Shown here: positions 51,884 through 59,227 of the stretch, piece by piece
Position numbering within the stretch: the first letter of the stretch is position 1
Layout of the letters: each line of letters starts with the position of its first letter
Assembly: GCF_019091455.1 (NCBI RefSeq)
Contig: NZ_JAGXJN010000001.1
Coordinates: forward strand, 124,001 to 188,000
Source: Chitinophaga sp. GbtcB8
GTDB lineage: Bacteria > Bacteroidota > Bacteroidia > Chitinophagales > Chitinophagaceae
Reading direction: 5' to 3'
DNA length: 64,000 bases
Notes under the pieces: model-generated
What the model saw: only the letters and a program-made list of their open reading frames with translations
Told to the model about the DNA's origin: nothing
Databases searched by the model: none
Made by a program: the position numbers and the translations under genes

Positions 51884-54004
51884 TTATGCGTTTACGGGAA
51901 CAGCGGCGGTAGCAGCTGCTTCGCGATAGGCTTGTGCCTGTTGGTAAAAATCAGCAGCCTGCTGGTGGTATTGTTTGGCAAAACTTTCAGCCGGTTCGTG
52001 CTCATTGATCTGCATTACCACTGATTTAAACCCACCTTCAATATTGATCTTACCGGTAGCTACGAAATGTTTATCAAAATCGTTGATGATACCGTGCTGT
52101 GTGTTGCAGCTTACACCTTCGCCCAGCAGCAGCGATTTAGCGCCCTGTACAAAGGCTGAATAAGCATGGTAGATGCCATCTGCATACTGGCCTACTGCCA
52201 GCGCATCGGCGCTCCAGCCCAGCTTTTCTTCTGCCTCAAACAGCAGGGTAGCTACCAGGTCTATTACCACACCGGCGCACTCACCTACGCCAATGGCCGT
52301 TGCATATTTTTCTTCATGGCCCCAATCCACAAAATCTTCATCCCGCAGGGAAGCCAGGTCTGTTAAGGGTTTCAGCAGCTCGTAAAAATAACGATCGCCC
52401 TGGCGGTCGAAATAGTCATTGAACAGCTCATCTTCCTGGCCGTTTGCATCAAAATCATTCAGCAGGGAACGCAATACATCGGGGCCGCGTTTGCTGGGTA
52501 CTTTAATAACCTTATCGGCTACACGGCCTACGCCGTTACCTACAATACCACCGCCTAACAATACCTGCAAAGCGGGTAATGTTTTGCCGGCGCTCTTTAA
52601 AGAGCTGCCGTGAAAACCAATGGATGCAATACCATGCTGGCCGCAGGAGTTCATACCACCGCTGATCTTTATTTTAATATCCTTGTTGTATACCAGGTCA
52701 GGAAATTCATCGTGGATCACCTGCTCCAGCTTAGCGGCAATACCGGTGCTGCTGCTGATACCCAGGTTACAGGTATCGGTACCGGGGCATGCGGTAATAT
52801 CTGCAATACTGTCAAAACCCGGTGCGGCATAACCTACTGCTTCCAGCACGCTGAACACGTAAGGTAAATGTGCAGGACGAATATATTTTAACAGTAAACC
52901 CTGGTTGGCAGTTACCCGTACATCATTTGCTATAACGGGTTTCAGCGCTTTAATCAATTCGCGGGAAGTACCGGTGCTGATGTTGCCCAGCGGCACGCGT
53001 ATATAAGCGGCAAAAAAGCCTTTTTGTCTTTGCTCAAATACGTTGGTTGTTTTCCAGGCTTCATATTGCTTAGGATCTTTGATGCTGTAGGCAGGCAGCG
53101 CGGGATTTTCTTCCGGCAGCGCTACTTCTTCTTCAGTACCATCAATCACAAATACTTTTGATTTCAGGGCTTTGTGCTCTTCCTTTACCAGGCGGTCAAA
53201 CTCTTCCCAACCTATTTTCTGGATCAGGAATTTCAGCCTGGCTTTGTGACGGCTGGCCCTTTCACCATAACGGTCAAATACGCGCAGTACGTTCTCTATA
53301 TAAGGGATCAGCTGATCAACTTCTAAAAATTCAAAAGCGGTGTGGGCCAGGTAAGGCTGTGCACCCAGGCCGCCGCCTACCATTACTTTAAAACCCCGTA
53401 CCTCTTTACCATCTACCTGGCGCACTTTAGGGATCACGCCTACATCATGCATGAAAGCCCAGGCAGTATCCTTATCGCTGGAAGAAAAGGCGATCTTGAA
53501 CTTACGGCCCATATCCTGGCAAATAGGGTTGCGCAGGAAATAGCGGAAAGTAGCATCTGCATAAGGTGTTACATCAAACGGTTCATCCGGGTCAATACCG
53601 GCTTTGTCAGATGCAGTAACGTTACGTACGGTATTACCGCAGGCTTCACGTATGGTCACATCATCTTTTGCCAGCTGTGCCCACAGTTGCGGCGTTCTTT
53701 CCAGGCTCACGTAGTGGATCTGGATGTCCTGGCGGGTAGTGAGGTGCAGGTTGCTGATGGAATACTCGTCAGATACGTCAGAGATCCGGGCCCACTGCTG
53801 CAGCGTCATTTTACCGTAGGGTAATTTAATGCGTATCATTTGTACACCGGGCTGGCGCTGGCCGTAAATGCCGCGTGCCAGGCGCAGGCTGCGGAATTTT
53901 TCATCCGGTATCTGCCCTTCCCTGAACAATTTGATCTTTTTGTCCAGCTCAATGATATCTTTCTCTACAACGGGATTTTCCAGTTCTGTTCTGAAGCTTT
54001 GCAT
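51884..54004 (-). CDS. Siroheme-dependent sulfite/nitrite reductase with C-terminal HEPN-like region
   Basis: A 706-residue protein. Two ferredoxin-like halves each carry siroheme-reductase motifs; the 4Fe-4S/siroheme cysteines are visible as ACPGTDTCNLG and GGMNSCGQHGIASIG. It reduces sulfite to sulfide, or nitrite to ammonia, with ferredoxin or NADPH; the substrate cannot be read. The C-terminal 110 residues (from about 590) look helical and match a HEPN-like region (WSADALAVGQYADGIYHAYSAFVQGAKSLLLGEGV), which is an unusual addition. The operon includes the two siroheme-synthesis genes, supporting sulfite or nitrite reduction. Its leader contains a candidate attenuator. Confidence 0.88.
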   Translation of the reverse strand: MQSFRTELENPVVEKDIIELDKKIKLFREGQIPDEKFRSLRLARGIYGQRQPGVQMIRIKLPYGKMTLQQWARISDVSDEYSISNLHLTTRQDIQIHYVSLERTPQLWAQLAKDDVTIREACGNTVRNVTASDKAGIDPDEPFDVTPYADATFRYFLRNPICQDMGRKFKIAFSSSDKDTAWAFMHDVGVIPKVRQVDGKEVRGFKVMVGGGLGAQPYLAHTAFEFLEVDQLIPYIENVLRVFDRYGERASRHKARLKFLIQKIGWEEFDRLVKEEHKALKSKVFVIDGTEEEVALPEENPALPAYSIKDPKQYEAWKTTNVFEQRQKGFFAAYIRVPLGNISTGTSRELIKALKPVIANDVRVTANQGLLLKYIRPAHLPYVFSVLEAVGYAAPGFDSIADITACPGTDTCNLGISSSTGIAAKLEQVIHDEFPDLVYNKDIKIKISGGMNSCGQHGIASIGFHGSSLKSAGKTLPALQVLLGGGIVGNGVGRVADKVIKVPSKRGPDVLRSLLNDFDANGQEDELFNDYFDRQGDRYFYELLKPLTDLASLRDEDFVDWGHEEKYATAIGVGECAGVVIDLVATLLFEAEEKLGWSADALAVGQYADGIYHAYSAFVQGAKSLLLGEGVSCNTQHGIINDFDKHFVATGKINIEGGFKSVVMQINEHEPAESFAKQYHQQAADFYQQAQAYREAAATAAVPVNA

Positions 54005-54083
54005 ACTGATCTGATTTACGATTTACGGTTTAGATTTACGATTTATGGCGGAGGTGGTGGATCGTAAACCTGGTATCTAAAAT

Positions 54084-54179
54084 TAAAGCCTCCCTTATGC
54101 AAGGAGGCTTTATATAAGTAATTGTAATACAATACTTTTTTCTATCGTTATATAGCTATGCCTCCTCATATAGCCTATA
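54084..54179 (-). promoter_or_regulatory. Candidate attenuator/riboswitch-like leader of the sulfite reductase operon
   Basis: On the minus strand, an upstream hairpin (54151-54179) is formed by TATAG-G-CTAT and ATAG-CTATA around the loop ATGAGGAGGC. Downstream a terminator-like stem pairs TAAAGCCTCC (54112-54103) with GGAGGCTTTA (54093-54084), 10 perfect pairs, followed by ATTTTAG. The GGAGGC of the hairpin loop can instead pair with GCCTCC of the terminator stem, forming a pseudoknot or antiterminator. This mutually exclusive arrangement is seen directly; its use in regulation is inference. Confidence 0.6.
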
Positions 54180-54190
54180 TTCCCATAATT

Positions 54191-54212
54191 TTAGTAGACT
54201 AATACAAAGATA
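54191..54212 (-). promoter_or_regulatory. Promoter with TTAGT-CT-ACTAA palindrome at the start site
   Basis: On the minus strand, -7 box TATCTTTG (plus-strand CAAAGATA, 54205-54212) is followed by a near-perfect palindrome TTAGTCTACTAA (54202-54191). The palindrome lies where transcription would begin, suggesting an operator. This supports the reductase operon having its own regulated promoter. Confidence 0.6.
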
Positions 54213-54296
54213 TACAGCCCGGGCAGATTAACAAAACTTTTCGGGTGAAAAGCGGGCCATAAAGGATAACTATTAATTATGCGTAATAACTGCTGG

Positions 54297-55151
54297 TTAT
54301 GGGTTGGAAGGCTCCATCTGCGCCATTTCCCAGCCAATAAGGGCTTTTTTGCGGGTAGCGCCCCAGTGGTATTGGCCGGGTATACCCTCGCGTCTGATAA
54401 CGCGATGGCAGGGAATGAGCCATGCTACCGGGTTTTGGCCAATGGCGGTACCTACGGCGCGGGAGGCATCCGGGCTGCCGATGCTTTTAGCGATCTGCTG
54501 GTAAGTGGATACTGCTCCCGGCGGTATTTGCAGCAAGGCCTGCCACACCTTTACCTGGAAGTTGGTACCCTGCACCAGCAGGTGCACCTTACCGCCCGGC
54601 ATCCCCCCTTCGGGGAAGATCTGCTGCATATAACCGGCGGTAAAGGCCTGGTGCGGCTCTATATTGGCAAAGGCCCAGCGTTGTTTCAGGTCCTGCAGGG
54701 CGGCTTCCTCCTGCCCTTCCTCTACAAAGCTTAACCCGCAGATACCGCGTGGCGTAACGGCTATGAAACATTTGCCAAAAGGCGTATCGTGATACCCATA
54801 CTGGATGGTAAGCCCGGCACCGCTATTGCGGAACTCGTTAGGCGTAACCGCTTCCATATTCACAAACAGGTCATATACCCGCGACTGGCTGGACAAGCCT
54901 GCCCATTCTGCCGCCTCTATGAGGTTGGAAGATGCCTGCAGCTTATCTTTCAGGTAAGCGGTAGTTAGGTATTGCAGGAACTTTTTTGGGCTTACACCCG
55001 CCCAGGCCGTGAACAGGCGCTGAAAATGGAAGGGACTCAGGTGCACCTGCGCGGCTACTTCGTCCAGGTCCGGCTGCTCCTTAAAGTTTTCGGACAGGTA
55101 ATCGATAGCGGTGGCAATTCGATCGTAATTCAGTTTGTCTTGTATTTCCAT
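54297..55151 (-). CDS. AraC-fused O6-methylguanine-DNA methyltransferase (Ada-like)
   Basis: A 284-residue protein. Residues about 10-110 are an AraC-type HTH (VAAQVHLSPFHFQRLFTAWAGVSPKKF). The C-terminal half is the methyltransferase, with the catalytic cysteine in AWLIPCHRVIRREG and the preceding SPDASRAVGTAIGQNPV. It removes methyl from O6-methylguanine in DNA and may also regulate transcription, as Ada does. The N-terminal Cys4 zinc domain of E. coli Ada is absent. It is divergent from the HAD phosphatase gene, over a region with a 20-base inverted repeat. Confidence 0.92.
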   Translation of the reverse strand: MEIQDKLNYDRIATAIDYLSENFKEQPDLDEVAAQVHLSPFHFQRLFTAWAGVSPKKFLQYLTTAYLKDKLQASSNLIEAAEWAGLSSQSRVYDLFVNMEAVTPNEFRNSGAGLTIQYGYHDTPFGKCFIAVTPRGICGLSFVEEGQEEAALQDLKQRWAFANIEPHQAFTAGYMQQIFPEGGMPGGKVHLLVQGTNFQVKVWQALLQIPPGAVSTYQQIAKSIGSPDASRAVGTAIGQNPVAWLIPCHRVIRREGIPGQYHWGATRKKALIGWEMAQMEPSNP

Positions 55152-55222
55152 TGTATTTGCATTTGTAATATCGCAAAAGTAGCTGAGATGGGGAGGGTGG
55201 GCAACCTGATAATTGCGGAATC

Positions 55223-55314
55223 AATGTGCTGATGTGCTAATATGCTAATGTGCTGGTTGGTAGATGATGTGCGGATGGCTCCTATGGCGGTTGATATTAG
55301 CACATCAGCACATT
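55223..55314. repeat. 20-base perfect inverted repeat of ATGTGCT words
   Basis: AATGTGCTGATGTGCTAATA (55223-55242) and TATTAGCACATCAGCACATT (55295-55314) are exact reverse complements, 52 bases apart, in the divergent region. The first arm itself is made of repeated ATGTGCT words, and a further ATATGCTAATGTGCTGG follows. Confidence 0.85.
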
Positions 55315-55320
55315 AAGAAC

Positions 55321-55328
55321 TATCTTTG
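55321..55328 (+). promoter_or_regulatory. Bacteroidota -7 box (TATCTTTG) for the HAD phosphatase gene
   Basis: TATCTTTG lies 22 bases before the ATG at 55350 and directly after the inverted repeat arm. Confidence 0.65.
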
Positions 55329-55349
55329 CGGCGCAAAAAGGCATAAAAT

Positions 55350-56006
55350 ATGGTTAATACGGCGATTTTTGATATGGATGGCTTGCTGATAGATTCTGAG
55401 CCATTATGGGGCAAGGCAATGCGGGAAGTATTTGCAACGGTAGGTGTGGAGCTGACCTCTGAGCTCACTTCCCAAACCACTGGTTTACGCACCGTAGAAG
55501 TAGTGGATTACTGGCACGACTATTTTCAATGGAACGGTAAAAGCCGGGAGCAGGTAACCACCGAGATCATTGATACCGTTATTTCTAAAATACTGGCCCA
55601 GGGCACTGCCATGGAGGGCCTGCATTATATCCTGGATTATTTCCGTACCAAGGGTTTCAAGCTGGGCTTAGCTTCTTCCTCTCCCCTGCGCCTGATAGAA
55701 TCCGCACTGGATCACCTGGAGATCAAACCTTATTTCAACGCCATCCGCTCTGCGGAATTTGAATCGCATGGCAAACCCCACCCCGCAGTATACCTGGCCT
55801 GCGCAGAAGCGCTGGACAGCCATCCCCTGCACTGCCTGGCATTTGAAGATTCCGTTACCGGTATGATAGCCGCCAAGGCAGCCCGCATGAAAGTAGTGGT
55901 AGTACCTGAAGCGCACAACCGTAACGATAAACGTTATGCGCTGGCTGATCTGAAGCTGGATTCCCTGCTGGCTTTTGGTGATGCGGAATTAGCGCCGTTT
56001 GTGTAA
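55350..56006 (+). CDS. HAD-family sugar-phosphate phosphatase (HxpB/YniC-like)
   Basis: A 218-residue HAD hydrolase. The nucleophile motif FDMDGLLIDSEPLWGKAM is at the start; motif II contains LASSSPLRLIESAL; motif III is near SHGKPHPAVYLACAEAL; motif IV is FEDSVTGMIAAKAARMKVV. The cap after the first motif is of the alpha-helical type, as in beta-phosphoglucomutase and sugar-phosphate phosphatases. The sugar is not determined by the motifs. The gene is alone, followed by a word-repeat hairpin and a convergent gene. Confidence 0.85.
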   Translation: MVNTAIFDMDGLLIDSEPLWGKAMREVFATVGVELTSELTSQTTGLRTVEVVDYWHDYFQWNGKSREQVTTEIIDTVISKILAQGTAMEGLHYILDYFRTKGFKLGLASSSPLRLIESALDHLEIKPYFNAIRSAEFESHGKPHPAVYLACAEALDSHPLHCLAFEDSVTGMIAAKAARMKVVVVPEAHNRNDKRYALADLKLDSLLAFGDAELAPFV

Positions 56007-56024
56007 TTAAGCTGAAAGCAAAAT

Positions 56025-56075
56025 GCAGAAAGCTTAACGCAGAACGCAATCAGCGTTAAGCATTAAGCTTTCTGC
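56025..56075. terminator. Hairpin with GCAGAAAGCTTAACGC words between convergent genes
   Basis: GCAGAAAGCTTAACGC (56025-56040) pairs with GCGTTAAGC and AGCTTTCTGC (56053-56075) with a short inserted bulge. It sits between the HAD gene and the glycosidase gene, which are convergent. Confidence 0.7.
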
Positions 56076-56087
56076 GTTAAGCGTAAT

Positions 56088-59000
56088 TCATAGTTCGCTT
56101 ATCACATAATCTGATAACAATCCATAATCATACACATCATACTCACTGCCGGAAGGATAACTATTTACATTCCGCCACATCCAGGGCGATACCAGACCCG
56201 GTGCAGGTTTGTTATGATGCGGGCCAAGTGTGTTCTTTAAGCTGCCGGTAACTATTACTTCTACGGTATTGTTACCACGCTTCACCAGGGGCGTAATATC
56301 CAGCGCATAGGGTGGTATATCAATAATACCAGCCTCTTGTCCATTCACTTTTACGGTAGCTACGGTACCTTTCCAATCCTGCAGCTGTACTATGTATGTT
56401 TTACCGGCAGCAGCCGTAAACTGTTTGCGGTAGCCCATTTCCTGCCCATACAAAGGTAATCCCTGCTGTTTCCAGCTACCGATCTTTGGCGTTAGGGGTG
56501 CATGCAAGGCAAACCCATGTTGCTGTGTTTCCAGGCTGAAATCACCCAGAATGTATACGGGTTCTATTTCTGCAAAAATGCGCATAGGCGTGGCCGTTAT
56601 TTCCAGTGTGTTAATGCCAGGTTGTGCGGCGTTGCTGATATTGTATACAGCAAAAGACCTGTCCAGCCACCATTTGCCGGGTATGGGCATAAGCGTTTTG
56701 CCATTGAGCTTTACTTTCCAGATATCCGGGCGCTCTGCAACGGCTTGTAATGTTTGCCGGTTAATACCCTCACCCAGCGTGAAATGATAACGCGCGGTAA
56801 GCCTGCTGCCGGTGCGGAAAGTATTCCGGTCCACAATGTTACGCTTGTACTGTACAGAGGTATTCCAGGGGTTGCCGTTTGTAAAGCCAAAGTATTTGAA
56901 AGCCTTATCGGCAGCGTTGTACACATGCTGGTCTTTATATACACTGTCACCTAACTGCACATCGCAGAAATCAATGGTCAGCACATTGGGCTGCAGGCGT
57001 TGTACGGTGGAGGGTTTGGTATTTACCGGCGTACCGGTATGTAAAGGCATATAGGCGTTACCGGTACGCATATCCTTATTACTTACAAACCATAACATGC
57101 TGCCAGCGGGCGGCAGCTTGTATTGCAGGGTAAGTGTTTCCCCATTAGCGGTAGCCGGGTAATCCCACACTTTGCCGGTGCTTAGCTCCATTAACAGCAC
57201 GTGTTTACCCTTTAGCTGTACCTGTCCGGCAGCGGTTTCCTGCATGCTGGCGTTGCTCAGGAATAAGAGCTGCCCATCGTCCAGCACACGGCGGTGGTGA
57301 TACAATTTGCCTTTGGCGAGATCCAGCTGCGGAAAGCTAATGTCTGGGTTGGCGGGTAATTGCGGTGTTTCCTGTACAGTTAAATGTGCGCTTTGCAGCC
57401 AGCTTTTCAGCTGCGCATTATCCGCACCATTTACCTGCTGCGGCGCCTGCAGCATAATTACTTTACCACCGGCAGCCGTGTATTGCTGCAAGAGCTGAAA
57501 GGTAGTACTGTCCAGGTTATCTGTACCTGGCGGTATAATAACCGTGCTGTATGCACGTTTGCCAATAACAAACTTGTCACCTGCTACCTTGCCATGATCT
57601 TTGATAATGTTTTCAGAGCCCAGGTCATACTCCACCTGCTGCTTTTCCAGGCTGGTAACAAATTGCTGGAACTGCTGCGCTATTTCCCCGAAACGGTTAT
57701 TTGTCTTTAAGGGGCTTACATACATCCAGGCGCTGGAAGTTGGCTCCAGTATAAGGATATTGTTCTGCTGCTGCCCTCTTGACAATGCCAGCGATAAGCG
57801 TGCAAAGTAACGGTTCAGCGATCCGTAATGCGGCCACCAGGGATTGTGATAGGAGAAGGATTGCGGGTAATCATATTTACGCGCGCCGTTAATGGTCATA
57901 TCTGCCAGGTGCTGGTTCAGGGTATTTACTCCCAGTACAAAAGCCCAGTCGCCCAGGCGTTTCATATCCATAAAGGTAAGCTCCCAGCCGCCGCCACCGT
58001 AGGTTTCACAAAGCGTTCTTTGCTTGCCTAACTGGTTGGCTACACTGGCCAGCTCTTTTACTGCGCGGATATTTCCAAACTGCGCGTTGGGGCTTTTTTC
58101 ATCAAACTGGTTAAACAGCAGGTCTATGCCGGGGCGCTGATGCCAGGCATACATGGCCATGTTATCTCCGCCATGATTGGGATCGGGCCAGGCATGTTCC
58201 CAGTAATGGCCCGTCCATTCCAGCCCTTTTTTACTGGTGTACTGCTGCCAGGGTTTAGACCAGCCATCAATGAACATTTGCAGCAGGGTTTGACGATAGT
58301 TATGCCGTACCTTTTTCCAATCGCCTGTTTCTTCGTATAAACATGGCAGGTAGTTCTGCAGATCATAACCCCAGGTTTGGCGAAAGCGGTTAAATAATTC
58401 CGGCGACCAGCGGATGTTACCTCCTCCCTGTGTTTCAATATTGGGCTCATCGGAAAATACGCCTTTCAGGGTTTTCCCAAACTCGGTCCCGCCTATCTGC
58501 TCATACCCGCGCATGGTTACATCAATGAACTTTTCTGTTACTCCTTTTACCATCAGGTCTACATAAGAAAAACCGCCGTACCAGTCGGAGCGCTCATAGT
58601 ATTCTTTGCGGAACAAATAGTAAGTACCGGTTTTGCCGCGCTCCTGGTCCAGGTGCCGGGTAATGTTCTCAAAACCCTGGCCCTGCGCTTTCAGGCAGCA
58701 GTAGAATTTATTGGCTGTATCCGGCAGCTGGGTTACTTTGATCATGTGTAACATTTGCCCCTGGTTCCAGGATGCCGGCATTTGCGCCGGTACATGCCCG
58801 CCTGCAAAACCGCTGGGGTAAGAGTTCTCGTCATAGATCCAGATATCCAGCTTCAGCTGTTTTGCCTTTTTAAGCGCGTACTGCCAGTTCTCAAACCACT
58901 CATTACCCAAATATTCTGTTACCAGCCCCGGGCGCGGATGTACGAACACACCGCCAAAACCTTTGGCCTTAAAATCCACCAGCATACTGTCAATAATGTT

Positions 59001-59186
59001 ATGGGTAACTTTCGTGTTCCATACCCAAAGCGGCGCACTGCCGTATTGCTGATCCGGTTGTGCAAACTGTTGCTGCAGGTAGGCGTAGCTACTTTTTGAC
59101 GTGGAGCTTTGCGCATGTGCTGCCATGCTGATAAACAGGATCAGCAGGGCAGCTGTATAACATTTATACGAACCATATTTCTTCAT
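56088..59186 (-). CDS. Glycoside hydrolase, GH106-like (alpha-L-rhamnosidase)
   Basis: A 1032-residue secreted enzyme. The N-terminus is a signal peptide (ALLILFISMAAHAQ). The catalytic part has a TIM-barrel-like opening: APLWVWNTKVTHNIIDSMLVDFKAKGFGGVFVH, then IWIYDENSYPSGFAGG, similar to GH106 rhamnosidases. Later parts show carbohydrate-binding-like domains (LTARYHFTLGEGINRQTLQAVAE... and IEPVYILGDFSLE). The family assignment is by eye and the exact substrate is unknown. The gene follows a GH78 gene by 41 bases, so the two probably form an operon for rhamnose-containing polysaccharides. Confidence 0.75.
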   Translation of the reverse strand: MKKYGSYKCYTAALLILFISMAAHAQSSTSKSSYAYLQQQFAQPDQQYGSAPLWVWNTKVTHNIIDSMLVDFKAKGFGGVFVHPRPGLVTEYLGNEWFENWQYALKKAKQLKLDIWIYDENSYPSGFAGGHVPAQMPASWNQGQMLHMIKVTQLPDTANKFYCCLKAQGQGFENITRHLDQERGKTGTYYLFRKEYYERSDWYGGFSYVDLMVKGVTEKFIDVTMRGYEQIGGTEFGKTLKGVFSDEPNIETQGGGNIRWSPELFNRFRQTWGYDLQNYLPCLYEETGDWKKVRHNYRQTLLQMFIDGWSKPWQQYTSKKGLEWTGHYWEHAWPDPNHGGDNMAMYAWHQRPGIDLLFNQFDEKSPNAQFGNIRAVKELASVANQLGKQRTLCETYGGGGWELTFMDMKRLGDWAFVLGVNTLNQHLADMTINGARKYDYPQSFSYHNPWWPHYGSLNRYFARLSLALSRGQQQNNILILEPTSSAWMYVSPLKTNNRFGEIAQQFQQFVTSLEKQQVEYDLGSENIIKDHGKVAGDKFVIGKRAYSTVIIPPGTDNLDSTTFQLLQQYTAAGGKVIMLQAPQQVNGADNAQLKSWLQSAHLTVQETPQLPANPDISFPQLDLAKGKLYHHRRVLDDGQLLFLSNASMQETAAGQVQLKGKHVLLMELSTGKVWDYPATANGETLTLQYKLPPAGSMLWFVSNKDMRTGNAYMPLHTGTPVNTKPSTVQRLQPNVLTIDFCDVQLGDSVYKDQHVYNAADKAFKYFGFTNGNPWNTSVQYKRNIVDRNTFRTGSRLTARYHFTLGEGINRQTLQAVAERPDIWKVKLNGKTLMPIPGKWWLDRSFAVYNISNAAQPGINTLEITATPMRIFAEIEPVYILGDFSLETQQHGFALHAPLTPKIGSWKQQGLPLYGQEMGYRKQFTAAAGKTYIVQLQDWKGTVATVKVNGQEAGIIDIPPYALDITPLVKRGNNTVEVIVTGSLKNTLGPHHNKPAPGLVSPWMWRNVNSYPSGSEYDVYDYGLLSDYVISEL

Positions 59187-59227
59187 AACGGGAATTTAAT
59201 TGTGATAGCAAGAACACCTTGCTCCTG

